Positions 1-8,873 are shown, counted from the first letter of the stretch. The stretch: DNA of 64,000 bases from Paucimonas lemoignei (GCF_004342585.1 NZ_SLZQ01000008.1:124001-188000), one strand, 5' to 3'. Notes: generated from the sequence alone by a model not told the origin. Numbers and translations are program-made.

Positions 1-604
1 TGCCCATGGTCTTTTGCGCATCATTGCCGCCGTGACCCAGACTATACATCGATGCGGAAATAAGCTGCAGGCGGCGGAACCACTTGTCCACCTTGCCGGG
101 CGTGCTGCGCACAAATAGCCACGACACCAGCACCATCATCATGGTGCCGAAGATGAAGCCCAGCAGCGGCGACAATACGATGAAGCTGATGGTCTTGATG
201 AGGCCCGAGGCAACCAGCGAGCCGGTGCCGGCCTTGGCTACCGCCGCGCCGACCAGGCCGCCGATCAGGGCATGCGAAGACGAGGATGGAATGCCGTAAT
301 ACCAGGTGATGGCATTCCAGGCAATGGCGCCGACCAGCGCACCGAATACCACGTAATGGTCCACCACGTTCGGATCGATGGTGCCTTTTCCGACCGTCGT
401 CGCTACCTTGAGGTGGAAGATGAAAATCGCGACGAAGTTGAAAAATGCCGCCATCATGACTGCCGTCTGCGGTCGCAGCACGCCGGTGGAAACGACCGTG
501 GCGATGGCATTGGCAGCGTCATGGAAGCCGTTCATGAAATCGAACAGCAACGCCAGCAGGATCAAGAAACCCAGGACGTAAATACTGATTTGTAATGTCT
601 GCAT
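1..604 (-). CDS. pit: Inorganic phosphate transporter, PiT family (C-terminus beyond window)
   Basis: Low-affinity inner-membrane phosphate permease that probably moves metal-phosphate with protons. The first 201 codons are visible and read off the left edge of the window. The family signature near the N-terminus is clear (DFMNGFHDAANAIATVVSTG, about residues 22-41), followed by a second conserved stretch SSSHALIGGLVGA and a third, HGGNDAQKTMG, just before the edge. Several hydrophobic segments alternate with these motifs. ATG at 602-604 is the first start and lies 13 bases after the stop of the DUF47 gene, so the two are almost certainly one transcript; DUF47-pit is a common pair. The Shine-Dalgarno is weak, so coupling to the upstream gene is likely. 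Only the missing C-terminus prevents a full call. Confidence 0.93.
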   Translation of the reverse strand, partial: MQTLQISIYVLGFLILLALLFDFMNGFHDAANAIATVVSTGVLRPQTAVMMAAFFNFVAIFIFHLKVATTVGKGTIDPNVVDHYVVFGALVGAIAWNAITWYYGIPSSSSHALIGGLVGAAVAKAGTGSLVASGLIKTISFIVLSPLLGFIFGTMMMVLVSWLFVRSTPGKVDKWFRRLQLISASMYSLGHGGNDAQKTMG

Positions 605-617
605 GGATTCCGACCGC

Positions 618-1244
618 TTATGCGTTTTCGACGATAATGGCCTGCAGAATATTGGCAACATCCTCGCAACGGTCCGTCACCGTTTCCAGGATTTCATAGA
701 TTGCCTTGTACTTGATGAGGTTGCGCACGTCCGGCTCTTCGCGGAACAGCTTGGACATGGCGGCACGCATGACGTGATCGGCATCGGCCTCGAGACGGTC
801 GATCTCGGTGCAGATTTCCAGGATGCGGCGCGAGTTATCCATATTGTGCAGCAAGCTCACCGCTTCCTTGACCTTCTGGGCGGACGCAAGACACAGTTCC
901 GCCAGGCGCTTGGCTTCCGGCGTGGTATTGGTGATGTCGTACAACGACACGGTTTGCGCACCGTCCTCTAGCAGGTCGAGAATATCATCCATGCGCGTGA
1001 TCAACTGGTGAATATCTTCACGATCCAGCGGCGTGATGAACGTCTTGTGCAGCATATCGATCGTGGTATGCGTCACCTTGTCAGCCTGCTTTTCGATGCT
1101 TTCGATCGCATGCACGCGATTTTCCAGGTCATCGAAATTGGTCATCATGGCGACCATTTCCGCAGCGCCCTTGACGCACAATTCGGCGTGCTCATTGAAA
1201 TAATCGAAGAATTTGCCTTCCGTGGGCATCAATCGTCCGAACAT
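618..1244 (-). CDS. DUF47 family PhoU-like protein, partner of Pit
   Basis: 208-residue soluble, almost entirely helical protein of the DUF47 (TIGR00153-type, PhoU-like) family. These proteins usually sit directly upstream of a PiT permease and are thought to modulate its activity. The acidic and histidine-containing helices typical of the family are visible (TNFDDLENRVHAIESIEKQAD near residues 35-55, DREDIHQLITRMDDILDLLED near 74-94, EIDRLEADADHVMRAAM near 140-156). Length matches the family. It lies 43 bases downstream of dnaB on the same strand and 13 bases upstream of pit. Role in phosphate control is family knowledge; nothing in the sequence shows a Pho box. Confidence 0.92.
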   Translation of the reverse strand: MFGRLMPTEGKFFDYFNEHAELCVKGAAEMVAMMTNFDDLENRVHAIESIEKQADKVTHTTIDMLHKTFITPLDREDIHQLITRMDDILDLLEDGAQTVSLYDITNTTPEAKRLAELCLASAQKVKEAVSLLHNMDNSRRILEICTEIDRLEADADHVMRAAMSKLFREEPDVRNLIKYKAIYEILETVTDRCEDVANILQAIIVENA

Positions 1245-1287
1245 GGTTTGCTCTCTTCCGAAGTTGTAGTCTTGTCAATAGTGATGG

Positions 1288-2676
1288 TTATTCGCTGTCC
1301 ATGAAGGCTGAGCCGGCGCCGGCATAATTCACGAACTTGGTGTACTGGCCGAGGAAGGTCAACCGCACCGTGCCGATCGGACCATTACGCTGTTTGCCGA
1401 TGATGATCTCGGCCGCATCCTGGTCGGGCGTGTCGGGGTTGTACACCTTGTCTCGGTAAACGAACAAAATGACGTCGGCATCTTGTTCGATAGCACCGGA
1501 TTCGCGCAAGTCGGACATCACCGGTCGCTTGTTGGGACGCTGTTCCAGCGAACGGTTCAACTGGGACAGTGCAATCACCGGGCAATTCAGTTCCTTGGCC
1601 AATCCTTTGAGGCTTCGCGAAATTTCCGAGATTTCGGTGGCGCGGTTTTCACCGGCAGAATTACCGGACATCAGCTGCAGGTAGTCGATGATGATCAAGC
1701 CCAGACGGCCGCATTGCCTGGAAAGACGGCGCGCACGGGCACGCAGCTCGATGGGGTTCAATGCCGGTGTTTCATCGATGAAGATCTGGGCATCGTTCAG
1801 CTTCTGGATGGCATGCGTCAGGCGCGGCCAATCCTCGTCGATCAGGCGGCCGGTGCGCAGGCGGTGCTGGTCGAGCTTGCCGATCGAGCCCAGCATACGC
1901 ATGGCCAGCTGGGTGCCGCCCATTTCCATCGAAAAGATCGCCACTGGCAAACCGCTCTCGATGGCGACGTTTTCGCCGATGTTGACAGAAAACGCAGTCT
2001 TACCCATCGATGGGCGACCGGCAACAATAATCAGATCGCCCGGCTGCAGGCCGGATGTCATCTTGTCGAGATCGATCAGGCCGGTCGGCACGCCGGTGAC
2101 ATCGCTGGTGTTGTCGCGGTTATATAACTCGTCGATGCGCTCGACCACCTGGGTCAGCAGCGGCTGGATTTCCAGCCAGCCCTGGGCGCCTCGCGCGCCC
2201 TCTTCGGCGATGGCGAAGATCTTGGATTCGGCTTCGTCAAGCATTTGCTTGACTTCCTTGCCCTGCGGATTGAAAGCCTGGGTAGAGATTTCGTCGGAAA
2301 CCGTAATCAATTTACGCAGCACGCCACGGTCGCGCACGATTTCCGCATAGCGGCGGATATTCGCTGCCGACGGTGTGTTTTGCGCCAGAGCATTCAGATA
2401 AGTGAGCCCGCCGACTTCCTCGGCCTTGCCGGTTGTGCCCAGCGCTTCGAAAACAGTAATGACGTCCGCCGGCTTGCCCGCACTGATCAGCTTGATAATG
2501 TGCTGAAAGATGACACGATGATCATAGCGATAGAAATCTTCCGGCGTGACGGTGTCGGCAATGCGGTCATAAGCCGCATTATCAAGAAGCAAACCGCCTA
2601 GAACAGATTGTTCCGCTTCGATGGAGTGAGGCGGGATGCGAAGGGATTCAAGTTGTGGATCGGCGCGATTGTTCAT
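1288..2676 (-). CDS. dnaB: Replicative DNA helicase DnaB
   Basis: Hexameric 5'-3' helicase that unwinds DNA at the replication fork and recruits primase. 462 residues, the usual length. The N-terminal domain (about 12-115, with IPPHSIEAEQSVLGGLL) is followed by a RecA-like domain whose Walker A is GRPSMGKT at residues 220-227. Downstream come the Walker B region LIIIDYLQLM and the motif SDLRESGAIEQDADVILFVYRD. No intein is present. The ATG is preceded at 2684-2689 (minus strand) by a perfect TATAAT with only seven bases between, so the transcript is predicted to start at or next to the start codon. It is divergent from the marR efflux operon. Confidence 0.98.
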   Translation of the reverse strand: MNNRADPQLESLRIPPHSIEAEQSVLGGLLLDNAAYDRIADTVTPEDFYRYDHRVIFQHIIKLISAGKPADVITVFEALGTTGKAEEVGGLTYLNALAQNTPSAANIRRYAEIVRDRGVLRKLITVSDEISTQAFNPQGKEVKQMLDEAESKIFAIAEEGARGAQGWLEIQPLLTQVVERIDELYNRDNTSDVTGVPTGLIDLDKMTSGLQPGDLIIVAGRPSMGKTAFSVNIGENVAIESGLPVAIFSMEMGGTQLAMRMLGSIGKLDQHRLRTGRLIDEDWPRLTHAIQKLNDAQIFIDETPALNPIELRARARRLSRQCGRLGLIIIDYLQLMSGNSAGENRATEISEISRSLKGLAKELNCPVIALSQLNRSLEQRPNKRPVMSDLRESGAIEQDADVILFVYRDKVYNPDTPDQDAAEIIIGKQRNGPIGTVRLTFLGQYTKFVNYAGAGSAFMDSE

Positions 2677-2683
2677 GCCGCGA

Positions 2684-2689
2684 ATTATA
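2684..2689 (-). promoter_or_regulatory. -10 box of dnaB, predicted leaderless start
   Basis: Minus strand reads TATAAT, then seven bases, then the dnaB ATG. A start point 7 bases after the box would fall on the initiation codon. No Shine-Dalgarno precedes the ATG and no convincing -35 hexamer is visible at the usual spacing. Confidence 0.5.
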
Positions 2690-2803
2690 CCCGCTCGCCT
2701 TGCGCGCCCACAGCGACAAATTGCCCAATTTCACTTCCACACAACTTTCATTACCAGACTGATAACAGAGTATTGAATTTAGAACATCAGACACTTCACT
2801 GCC

Positions 2804-2832
2804 TTGACAATTACTGCCTAGGCAGCTAAATT
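2804..2832 (+). promoter_or_regulatory. marR-emr promoter with overlapping palindromic operator
   Basis: A consensus -35 TTGACA (2804-2809) is followed after 17 bases by TAAATT (2827-2832). A perfect 12-base palindrome, CTGCCTAGGCAG (2813-2824), fills the spacer, and its left half ACTGCCT also occurs just upstream of the -35 region. This is the layout expected for an autorepressing MarR regulator that blocks RNA polymerase. The binding itself is inference. Confidence 0.7.
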
Positions 2833-2860
2833 GAAGCCATTCAGTTTTTTATGCCTCATC

Positions 2861-3307
2861 GTGACCAGTTTTCCTTACAGCCTGAAAAACTACTCGCTTG
2901 AAGAGAGCATCGGTTATCTGTTGCGCCGCACCGGCAGTCAATTGACGCAAACGCTGGACCGCGCCCTCGGCGAGTACGACATGACCGCGGCGCAGCTCGG
3001 CATCCTCCTTAAACTGGTGCATGGACATGCCAGCACGGCCGCCGACCTGGCGCGCGAGATGATGTGCGATTCCGGCGCCATTACCCGGATCCTCGATCGT
3101 CTTGAAGCCAAGGAGTTCATCCAGCGCGTGCGCAGCAATGAAGACCGGCGCGTCATCCTGGTGGAGCTGACCGACAAGGGCAAGCAATTGTCGGAGCAAA
3201 TGACCCAGGTGACGATCGATGCGCTGAACCACCATCTGCGCGGATTCAGCGCACAGGAAGTGGCGCAGTTAAAAGACTTCCTGCGTCGCATGATTGCCAA
3301 TTCCTGA
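2861..3307 (+). CDS. MarR-family transcriptional repressor of the efflux operon
   Basis: Winged-helix dimeric regulator, about 148 residues from the start chosen here. The MarR fold is recognisable: SLEESIGYLLRRTG (dimer helix), AQLGILLKLVHG, then the recognition region DLAREMMCDSGAITRILDRL and the wing RVRSNEDRRVILVELTDKG. It is 12 bases upstream of the outer-membrane channel gene and heads the efflux operon, so it very probably represses it and itself. The start is uncertain: an in-frame TTG at 2831 overlaps the predicted -10 box, so I prefer the GTG at 2861, which lacks a good ribosome-binding site. An out-of-frame ATG at 2851 opens a 16-codon frame that ends at 2901. Confidence 0.85.
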   Translation: MTSFPYSLKNYSLEESIGYLLRRTGSQLTQTLDRALGEYDMTAAQLGILLKLVHGHASTAADLAREMMCDSGAITRILDRLEAKEFIQRVRSNEDRRVILVELTDKGKQLSEQMTQVTIDALNHHLRGFSAQEVAQLKDFLRRMIANS

Positions 3308-3319
3308 TTACTTTTAAAT

Positions 3320-4798
3320 ATGAACCGAATGAAAACAGCCTCGCTGTTCCAGCTATCCAGCCTGCGCCTGCCCTTGTGCGCAGCAATGACCGCCTTGCTG
3401 GGCGCTTGCGCCAGCTATCAGGGCATCGCGCCGGGCGCCAAGGCTATCGAGCAAGTCAATCTGCCGGCGATACAAGCCGCTCAACAGACGCAGGACGCCT
3501 GGCCCCATGAAGACTGGTGGCGCGCATTTGGCGACGCGCAGCTGGACCGCCTGATGAACCAGGCGCTGACCAACAGCCCGTCGCTGGCGTTGGCGCAATC
3601 GCGCATCGCCCGCGCCCAGGCGGCAAGCTCGCTGGCCAATGCAGGCAGCGGCCCGCAGGCCACGCTGAATACCGACGCCAGCTATGGCCGCCAGTCGGAA
3701 AATTACGTCATGCCCAAGCCGCCGCTAGGCAAGGGCGGCGAATATGTCAGCACGGGACGCGCGGCCATCGATTTCGGCCTCGATCTCGATTTATGGGGAC
3801 GCAATGCCGCCCTGATCCGCGCCGCCAATGCTCAGCTGGATGCCAGCCGCTACGATCACGATGCCGCCCGGCTGGCATTGACCACCTCGATTGCCCGCAG
3901 CTATGCGCAGCTTGCCGCGCAATATGAATTACAGGATGTATTGCTGGCCACGCAAAAGCAGCGTCAATCGATCCGTACCCTGACGGATCAGCGCATCAAG
4001 AGCGGCCTGGATACCCGCGTGGAACAAAAGCAGGCCGAATCGAGCGAAGCGTCGATCCGCGCCGACCTGGCGCAATTGAATACGTCGATGGAGGCTACGC
4101 GCCTGCAACTTGCGGCACTGAGCGGACAGATGCCGACGGCCGCCAGGGAGATCGGCCGCCCCGCCCTGTCGGCGCCTGCCTATGCCGTGCCGCAGAATCT
4201 GCCGCTGGATCTGCTGGCGCGTCGTCCCGAACTGGCGGCGCAACGCGCCCGCATCCTGGCGGCACTGGGTGACGCCGATGCCGCCAAGGCGCAGTTTTAT
4301 CCGAACATTAATCTGACCGCTTTTCTCGGCTTCCAGGCAATCGGCCTGAACAACCTGCTGAGCGCCGGCAGCATGGTATCCGGCATCGGCCCGGCAATTC
4401 ATCTGCCCCTGTTCGACAGCGGCCACCTGCGGGCGAACTATGCCGGCAAGGTTGCCGATATCGATGGCGCCATTGCGCAATACAACCAGTCAGTACTGAC
4501 GGCGGCACAGGATGTGGCGGAACAATTGACCCGCATCGCCGCGCTCTCGACGGAAGAAGAGGCAACACAAGCTGCACTGGCCGCATCCGAGGAAGCCTAT
4601 CGCGTTGCCATGCTGCGCTATCGCGGCGGCTTGTCGCCCTATCTGACGGCGCTGACAGTCGAAACGCAATTGCTGGCGCAGCGTCGTGCCGCAGCGGACT
4701 TGCGCGCGCGCCGCCTGGATTTGCAGGTCGCGCTGGTGCGCGCGCTCGGCGGCGGCTTCCATGACAATGCCGCGCCGCTGGCTACCAACAAACATTAA
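3320..4798 (+). CDS. Outer-membrane efflux lipoprotein, NodT/OprM type
   Basis: Trimeric outer-membrane channel that completes a tripartite pump. 492 residues. The signal peptide ends in the lipobox LGAC with the acylated cysteine at about residue 30. Two OEP repeats follow, each rich in long alpha-helical stretches (ARAQAASSLANAGSG, AALAASEEAYRVAMLRYRGG) and the conserved features DLWGRN near 155 and LARRPELAAQRARI near 300. It sits between marR (12 bases) and emrA (38 bases), so it supplies the outer-membrane part of this EmrAB pump; operons with their own TolC-like gene are common in Burkholderiales. Start at ATG 3320 has no strong Shine-Dalgarno; a second ATG lies three codons in. Confidence 0.95.
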   Translation: MNRMKTASLFQLSSLRLPLCAAMTALLGACASYQGIAPGAKAIEQVNLPAIQAAQQTQDAWPHEDWWRAFGDAQLDRLMNQALTNSPSLALAQSRIARAQAASSLANAGSGPQATLNTDASYGRQSENYVMPKPPLGKGGEYVSTGRAAIDFGLDLDLWGRNAALIRAANAQLDASRYDHDAARLALTTSIARSYAQLAAQYELQDVLLATQKQRQSIRTLTDQRIKSGLDTRVEQKQAESSEASIRADLAQLNTSMEATRLQLAALSGQMPTAAREIGRPALSAPAYAVPQNLPLDLLARRPELAAQRARILAALGDADAAKAQFYPNINLTAFLGFQAIGLNNLLSAGSMVSGIGPAIHLPLFDSGHLRANYAGKVADIDGAIAQYNQSVLTAAQDVAEQLTRIAALSTEEEATQAALAASEEAYRVAMLRYRGGLSPYLTALTVETQLLAQRRAAADLRARRLDLQVALVRALGGGFHDNAAPLATNKH

Positions 4799-4836
4799 TT
4801 AGCCGATTCCATCTATACGACATACCCGGAGAAACC

Positions 4837-6045
4837 ATGAGTGATACGCCCAATATGCCAGCCCAGGCGGGCGCCCCTGCCGCTGCAGGCAACGGTTCGC
4901 CAAAACGCAAGAAAATCCTGCTGACGATCGCTGCGATCTTCATCCTGGCCGGCATCGGCTGGGGCTTGTACTGGTTCATGTACAGCCGCTTTTATGAAGA
5001 AACCGAAAACGCCTACGTGCAAGGCAACGTGGTGCAGGTCACCTCGCAAGTCGCCGGCACGGTCACCAGGATCATGGCCGACGATACCGATATCGTCAAA
5101 GGCGGTCAGCAACTGATCAGCCTGGACACCGCCGATGCCGAAGTCGCCATCACCCAGGCCGAAGCCCAGCTGGCGCAGACCGTGCGTGAAGTGCGCACGC
5201 TGTATGCATCGCAAGCCCAGTCCCAGGCCAACCTCCGCTTGCGCGAATCCGAGCTGGCGCGCGTCGAAGACGACCTGAAGCGCCGCAAGGACCTGGCTGG
5301 TTCCGGTGCGGTATCCGCCGAAGAAATCCGCCATGCCGAACTGGCCGTGAAAACCGCGCAAGCCGCCGTCGCTGCTGCCCGCGAACAGCTGGCTTCGGGC
5401 CGCGCGCTGACCGAAGGCACTACGCCTGCCGAGCATCCGAACGTGCAGCGTGCCGCTGCAAGACTGCAGGAAGTCATGCTGGCCAAGGCGCGTTCCACCC
5501 TGTATGCGCCGGTTGGCGGCGAGATTGCCAAGCGCAATGCCCAGGTCGGCCAGCGCATCACCCCGGGCACGCCGCTCATGGCCATCGTGCCGCTCGATCA
5601 GCTGTGGGTCGATGCCAACCTCAAGGAAGCACAATTGCGCCACGTCCGCATCGGCCAGCCGGTCAAACTGGTAGCCGACCTGTACGGCAGCAAGGTCGAA
5701 TACGACGGCAAGGTTGCCGGCCTGGCAGCCGGCACCGGCTCGGCTTTTGCCCTGCTGCCGGCACAGAATGCCACCGGCAACTGGATCAAGGTCGTGCAGC
5801 GTGTGCCGGTGCGCATCACGCTCGATCCGAAACAGTTGCAGGAACATCCGCTGCGCGTCGGTTTGTCGATGACTGTCGAAATCGATGTGCATGACCAGAG
5901 CGGCGAAATCATCGGCAGCAAGAGCAGCCATCGCACCGCGACCTCCGAAGATGGCGTGCTGAAGGCCGCGCCGGCGTTCCTGAATTCGATCGATGCGCTG
6001 GCCAAGTCGCGCTCTGCCGCCATCATCGCCGCCAACCTGAAATAA
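4837..6045 (+). CDS. emrA: EmrA-type membrane fusion protein (HlyD family)
   Basis: Periplasmic adaptor that links the inner-membrane transporter EmrB to the outer-membrane channel. 402 residues. A cytoplasmic, proline/alanine-rich N-terminus is followed by one membrane helix (about 27-48), then the first half of the lipoyl domain (NAYVQGNVVQVTSQVAGTV), a helical hairpin (about 110-190, with alanine-rich heptads), the second lipoyl half (TLYAPVGGEIAKRNAQVGQ) and a beta-barrel domain with LWVDANLKEAQLRHVRIGQP. The start ATG has a GGAG ribosome-binding site. Seven bases separate it from emrB. Confidence 0.96.
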   Translation: MSDTPNMPAQAGAPAAAGNGSPKRKKILLTIAAIFILAGIGWGLYWFMYSRFYEETENAYVQGNVVQVTSQVAGTVTRIMADDTDIVKGGQQLISLDTADAEVAITQAEAQLAQTVREVRTLYASQAQSQANLRLRESELARVEDDLKRRKDLAGSGAVSAEEIRHAELAVKTAQAAVAAAREQLASGRALTEGTTPAEHPNVQRAAARLQEVMLAKARSTLYAPVGGEIAKRNAQVGQRITPGTPLMAIVPLDQLWVDANLKEAQLRHVRIGQPVKLVADLYGSKVEYDGKVAGLAAGTGSAFALLPAQNATGNWIKVVQRVPVRITLDPKQLQEHPLRVGLSMTVEIDVHDQSGEIIGSKSSHRTATSEDGVLKAAPAFLNSIDALAKSRSAAIIAANLK

Positions 6046-6052
6046 GCCTGTC

Positions 6053-7609
6053 ATGCAAAAACCCGCTTCCGCAGCACCTGTCGCCTTGGCTCCTCTGCAG
6101 GGGCCGGCGCTGCTGCTGTTGACCATCGCGACGGCGATATCGACTTTCATGGAAATCCTCGATATCACCATCGCCAATGTGTCGATTCCCACCATTGCCG
6201 GTTCGCTGGGCGTCTCGACCACGCAAGGGACCTGGATCATCAGCGCCTATTCGGTGGCGGCGGCGATTGCAGTTCCATTGACCGGATGGCTGGCGCGCCG
6301 CGTCGGCGAGGTCAAGCTGTTTACCATGTCGGTCCTGGCTTTCACGGCAATGTCAGCACTGGCGGCTTTCTCGACCAACCTGCCGATGCTGGTCTTCTTC
6401 CGCCTGTTGCAGGGCCTGGTCTCGGGGCCGATGGTGCCGCTATCGCAAACCCTGCTGGTGCGTAATTTCCCGCCGGAGAAGCGCGGCGCGGCGCTTGGCC
6501 TGTGGGCGATGACCATCATCCTGGCGCCGATCTGCGGACCGCTGCTGGGCGGTTACATCAGCGACAATTATCACTGGTCATGGATTTTCCTCATCAATAT
6601 CCCGATCGGCCTGTTCGGCAGCATCACGGTCTGGACGCTGATGAAGAAACGCGACTCTGCCATCACTAGGCAACCGCTCGACTTCATCGGTCTCATCCTG
6701 CTGATTGTCGGCGTCGGCAGCCTGCAATTGATGCTGGAGATCGGTCGCGAATACGACTGGTTTGCTTCGAGTTTCATCACGACGCTGGCTATCGTGGCTG
6801 CCGTGGCGCTGACCTTCTTCATCGCCTGGGCATGGACATCGACACATCCGATCGTCGACTTGCACCTGCTTAGGGATGTCAACTTCCGCTATGGCGTGAT
6901 CCTGCTGTCCGTCGGCTTCATGACCTATTTCGGTACCGTGGTTGTCTTTCCGCTGTGGCTGCAATCGGTGATGGGCTATACCTCCGCGCAGGCCGGCATG
7001 GCAATGGCTCCACTCGGCTTCTTTACGCTGATTCTGTCTCCTATTATTGGCCGCAATATCGCCAAGCTGAACTTGCGCGTCCTGGCGACTTGCGCCTTTA
7101 TCATCCTGGGCGGCGTATCGTTCTGGAACAGCTTCATGTCGCTCGACGCGGATTTCTGGACCATCGTGTCGCCGCGCCTGGTGCAAGGCATCGGCATGGC
7201 CTGCTTCTTCATGCCGGTGCAGTCGCTGATGCTGTCGAATATCACGCCGGACAACATGGCAGCGGCTTCAGGCCTGTCGAACTTCCTGCGTACGCTTGGC
7301 GCGGCAATGGGCACCGCCATCAGCGTCACCATGTGGGATCACTTCGCCGTCGATAACCATGCGCGCCTGGTGGAGAACATATCGATATATTCCCCGACCA
7401 GCAACAGCTATCTGAACACCTTGCAAGCCGCCGGGCTCACGCTGGAACAGGCATATGCCGCAGTCGAGCGCACCATCACCGCGCAAAGCTACATGATGGC
7501 GACCAATGAGTTCTTCGGTTATTGCGCGCTGGCGTTCTTCGCGCTGACGGGATTGGTCTGGCTGACCAAGCCGAAAAAATTGACGGCGCCCTTATCGGGA
7601 GGGCATTGA
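6053..7609 (+). CDS. emrB: EmrB-type multidrug MFS transporter (DHA2, 14 TM)
   Basis: Inner-membrane drug:proton antiporter. 518 residues with 14 hydrophobic segments. The DHA2 antiporter signature is present: DITIANVSIPTIAGSLGVS near the first helix, WIISAYSVAAAIAVPLTGWL, and motif A-like LARRVGEVKLF; LGLWAMTIILAPICGPLLGG matches motif C. It is the last gene of the marR-channel-emrA-emrB operon. The substrate cannot be read from the sequence; EmrAB pumps usually export hydrophobic weak acids and uncouplers. Confidence 0.96.
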   Translation: MQKPASAAPVALAPLQGPALLLLTIATAISTFMEILDITIANVSIPTIAGSLGVSTTQGTWIISAYSVAAAIAVPLTGWLARRVGEVKLFTMSVLAFTAMSALAAFSTNLPMLVFFRLLQGLVSGPMVPLSQTLLVRNFPPEKRGAALGLWAMTIILAPICGPLLGGYISDNYHWSWIFLINIPIGLFGSITVWTLMKKRDSAITRQPLDFIGLILLIVGVGSLQLMLEIGREYDWFASSFITTLAIVAAVALTFFIAWAWTSTHPIVDLHLLRDVNFRYGVILLSVGFMTYFGTVVVFPLWLQSVMGYTSAQAGMAMAPLGFFTLILSPIIGRNIAKLNLRVLATCAFIILGGVSFWNSFMSLDADFWTIVSPRLVQGIGMACFFMPVQSLMLSNITPDNMAAASGLSNFLRTLGAAMGTAISVTMWDHFAVDNHARLVENISIYSPTSNSYLNTLQAAGLTLEQAYAAVERTITAQSYMMATNEFFGYCALAFFALTGLVWLTKPKKLTAPLSGGH

Positions 7610-7621
7610 GCGGCGCCGCCG

Positions 7622-7648
7622 AAAAAGCCGCCCCGACCCTGGGGCGGC
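7622..7648 (-). terminator. Rho-independent terminator of the ligase-binding protein-hydrolase operon
   Basis: An eight-pair stem (GCCGCCCC at 7627-7634 with GGGGCGGC at 7641-7648, six-base loop) is followed on the minus strand by a run of five T. It lies 18 bases after the stop of the MetX-like gene. emrB converges from the other side and may use the stem too, but there is no U tract in that direction. Confidence 0.8.
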
Positions 7649-7665
7649 CCAAAGGAAGGCTACGT

Positions 7666-8826
7666 TCAATTTTCCAGGAATTTCCTCAACACCGCGTCCG
7701 CCTGTTCGATGATGAGCAAGCCGTCGAAGTGACCGCCCTCTCCCTCCAGCACGGCGTATTCGACGTTTTTTCCTCGTGCACGCAGCACATCGACGGCCTT
7801 CTGGGCATATTGCGGCAGCATGAGCAGGTCGGAAGCCGCAGGCATCATCAACACGCGCGCCTGAATGCGGTCAACGGCATCGAGTAGCTTGCCCTCATGA
7901 CCAAGCGAAAACAATTGGCATGCCTTGGCGGTATATAACAATGAATTGGCATCCAGTGTTGCGACCCTGTCGGTGGTGACTTTATCCAGCACGGCTTCAA
8001 TCGCATACCTTGCCGAAAGATCCTGCAGCAAATCCCCGCCCTCTTCAGATTTGCGGCCAAACGCGGCATTGGCCCACCCCGGATGGCGGCCGTTCAGCGT
8101 GATTGTCTTGAGTGCCATCGCCAGTCCTTTGATGGGACCTTGCGCGCCCTGATAGTCGCCATTGTTCCACGCCGCGTCGAGCAGGATTGGCGCTGTCCAC
8201 ACGTTAAGCATGCCGACCAGGTAAGGATCGGCCTCCAATCCGGCAGGAATCACCGCCACGACCCGTTCGACCATCTCGGGATAAGCCGTGGCCCATTCGA
8301 TGGCTTGCATCGAGCCCATCGAAGGTCCGGCCATCGCGTGCAGTTTGCGAATGCCGAGCGCATCGACCAGCGCCTTTTGCACGTTGACGAAATCGCGGAT
8401 TGTCACGACCGGGAAATCCAGGCCATACTGTTTTCCAGTGTCCGGGTTAATGCTGGCCGGACCCGTCGTCACCATGTTCGGATCGCCGGTATTGACGTTG
8501 GCGAGCGTGTCGGCGCTGACCACGAAATAACGATCGGTGTCGATCGCCTTGCCCGGACCGATGATGGCATCCCAGTAACCCGGCTCTTCATCGGTGTGCG
8601 CATACCGGCCTGCCGCGTGCGACGTGCCGGAAAAATAGTGCGCGATAAAGATGGCATTGTCGCCACGCGCATTGAGCTTGCCATAAGTTTCATAGCCGAT
8701 ACGCACATCGCGGATAGTCTTGCCACCGAGGGTTGTGTACGAAGGCATCGTGAAAACCTTCTTTTCCACCACGCCGACCTCTCCTTTGGCGCGCGTTGTT
8801 TCGAACACTCGATCCATTCCACCCAT
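7666..8826 (-). CDS. MetX-like alpha/beta-hydrolase (putative esterase/acyltransferase)
   Basis: 386-residue alpha/beta-hydrolase of the homoserine O-acetyltransferase superfamily. The nucleophile elbow is GPSMGSMQA, with Asp and His probably supplied by AASDLLMLP and GGHFDGL near the C-terminus. True MetX enzymes carry GGSMGGMQ at this place and form part of methionine synthesis; the altered elbow and the neighbours (acyl-CoA ligase and binding protein) argue for a different substrate, as in the MetX-like putative esterases. The ATG at 8826 has a GGGAAG ribosome-binding site. It is the last of three genes on the minus strand, 47 bases after the binding-protein gene. The substrate is unknown. 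Confidence 0.85.
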   Translation of the reverse strand: MGGMDRVFETTRAKGEVGVVEKKVFTMPSYTTLGGKTIRDVRIGYETYGKLNARGDNAIFIAHYFSGTSHAAGRYAHTDEEPGYWDAIIGPGKAIDTDRYFVVSADTLANVNTGDPNMVTTGPASINPDTGKQYGLDFPVVTIRDFVNVQKALVDALGIRKLHAMAGPSMGSMQAIEWATAYPEMVERVVAVIPAGLEADPYLVGMLNVWTAPILLDAAWNNGDYQGAQGPIKGLAMALKTITLNGRHPGWANAAFGRKSEEGGDLLQDLSARYAIEAVLDKVTTDRVATLDANSLLYTAKACQLFSLGHEGKLLDAVDRIQARVLMMPAASDLLMLPQYAQKAVDVLRARGKNVEYAVLEGEGGHFDGLLIIEQADAVLRKFLEN

Positions 8827-8848
8827 CTTCTTCCCTTTTTCAATAAAT

Positions 8849-8866
8849 GGCCGGCACAGGCCGGCC
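8849..8866. other. Hairpin between binding-protein gene and hydrolase gene
   Basis: GGCCGGC (8849-8855) and GCCGGCC (8860-8866) form a seven-pair stem with a four-base loop. No T run follows on either strand, so it looks more like a processing or attenuation hairpin than a full terminator. Confidence 0.5.
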
Positions 8867-8873
8867 GATCAGA

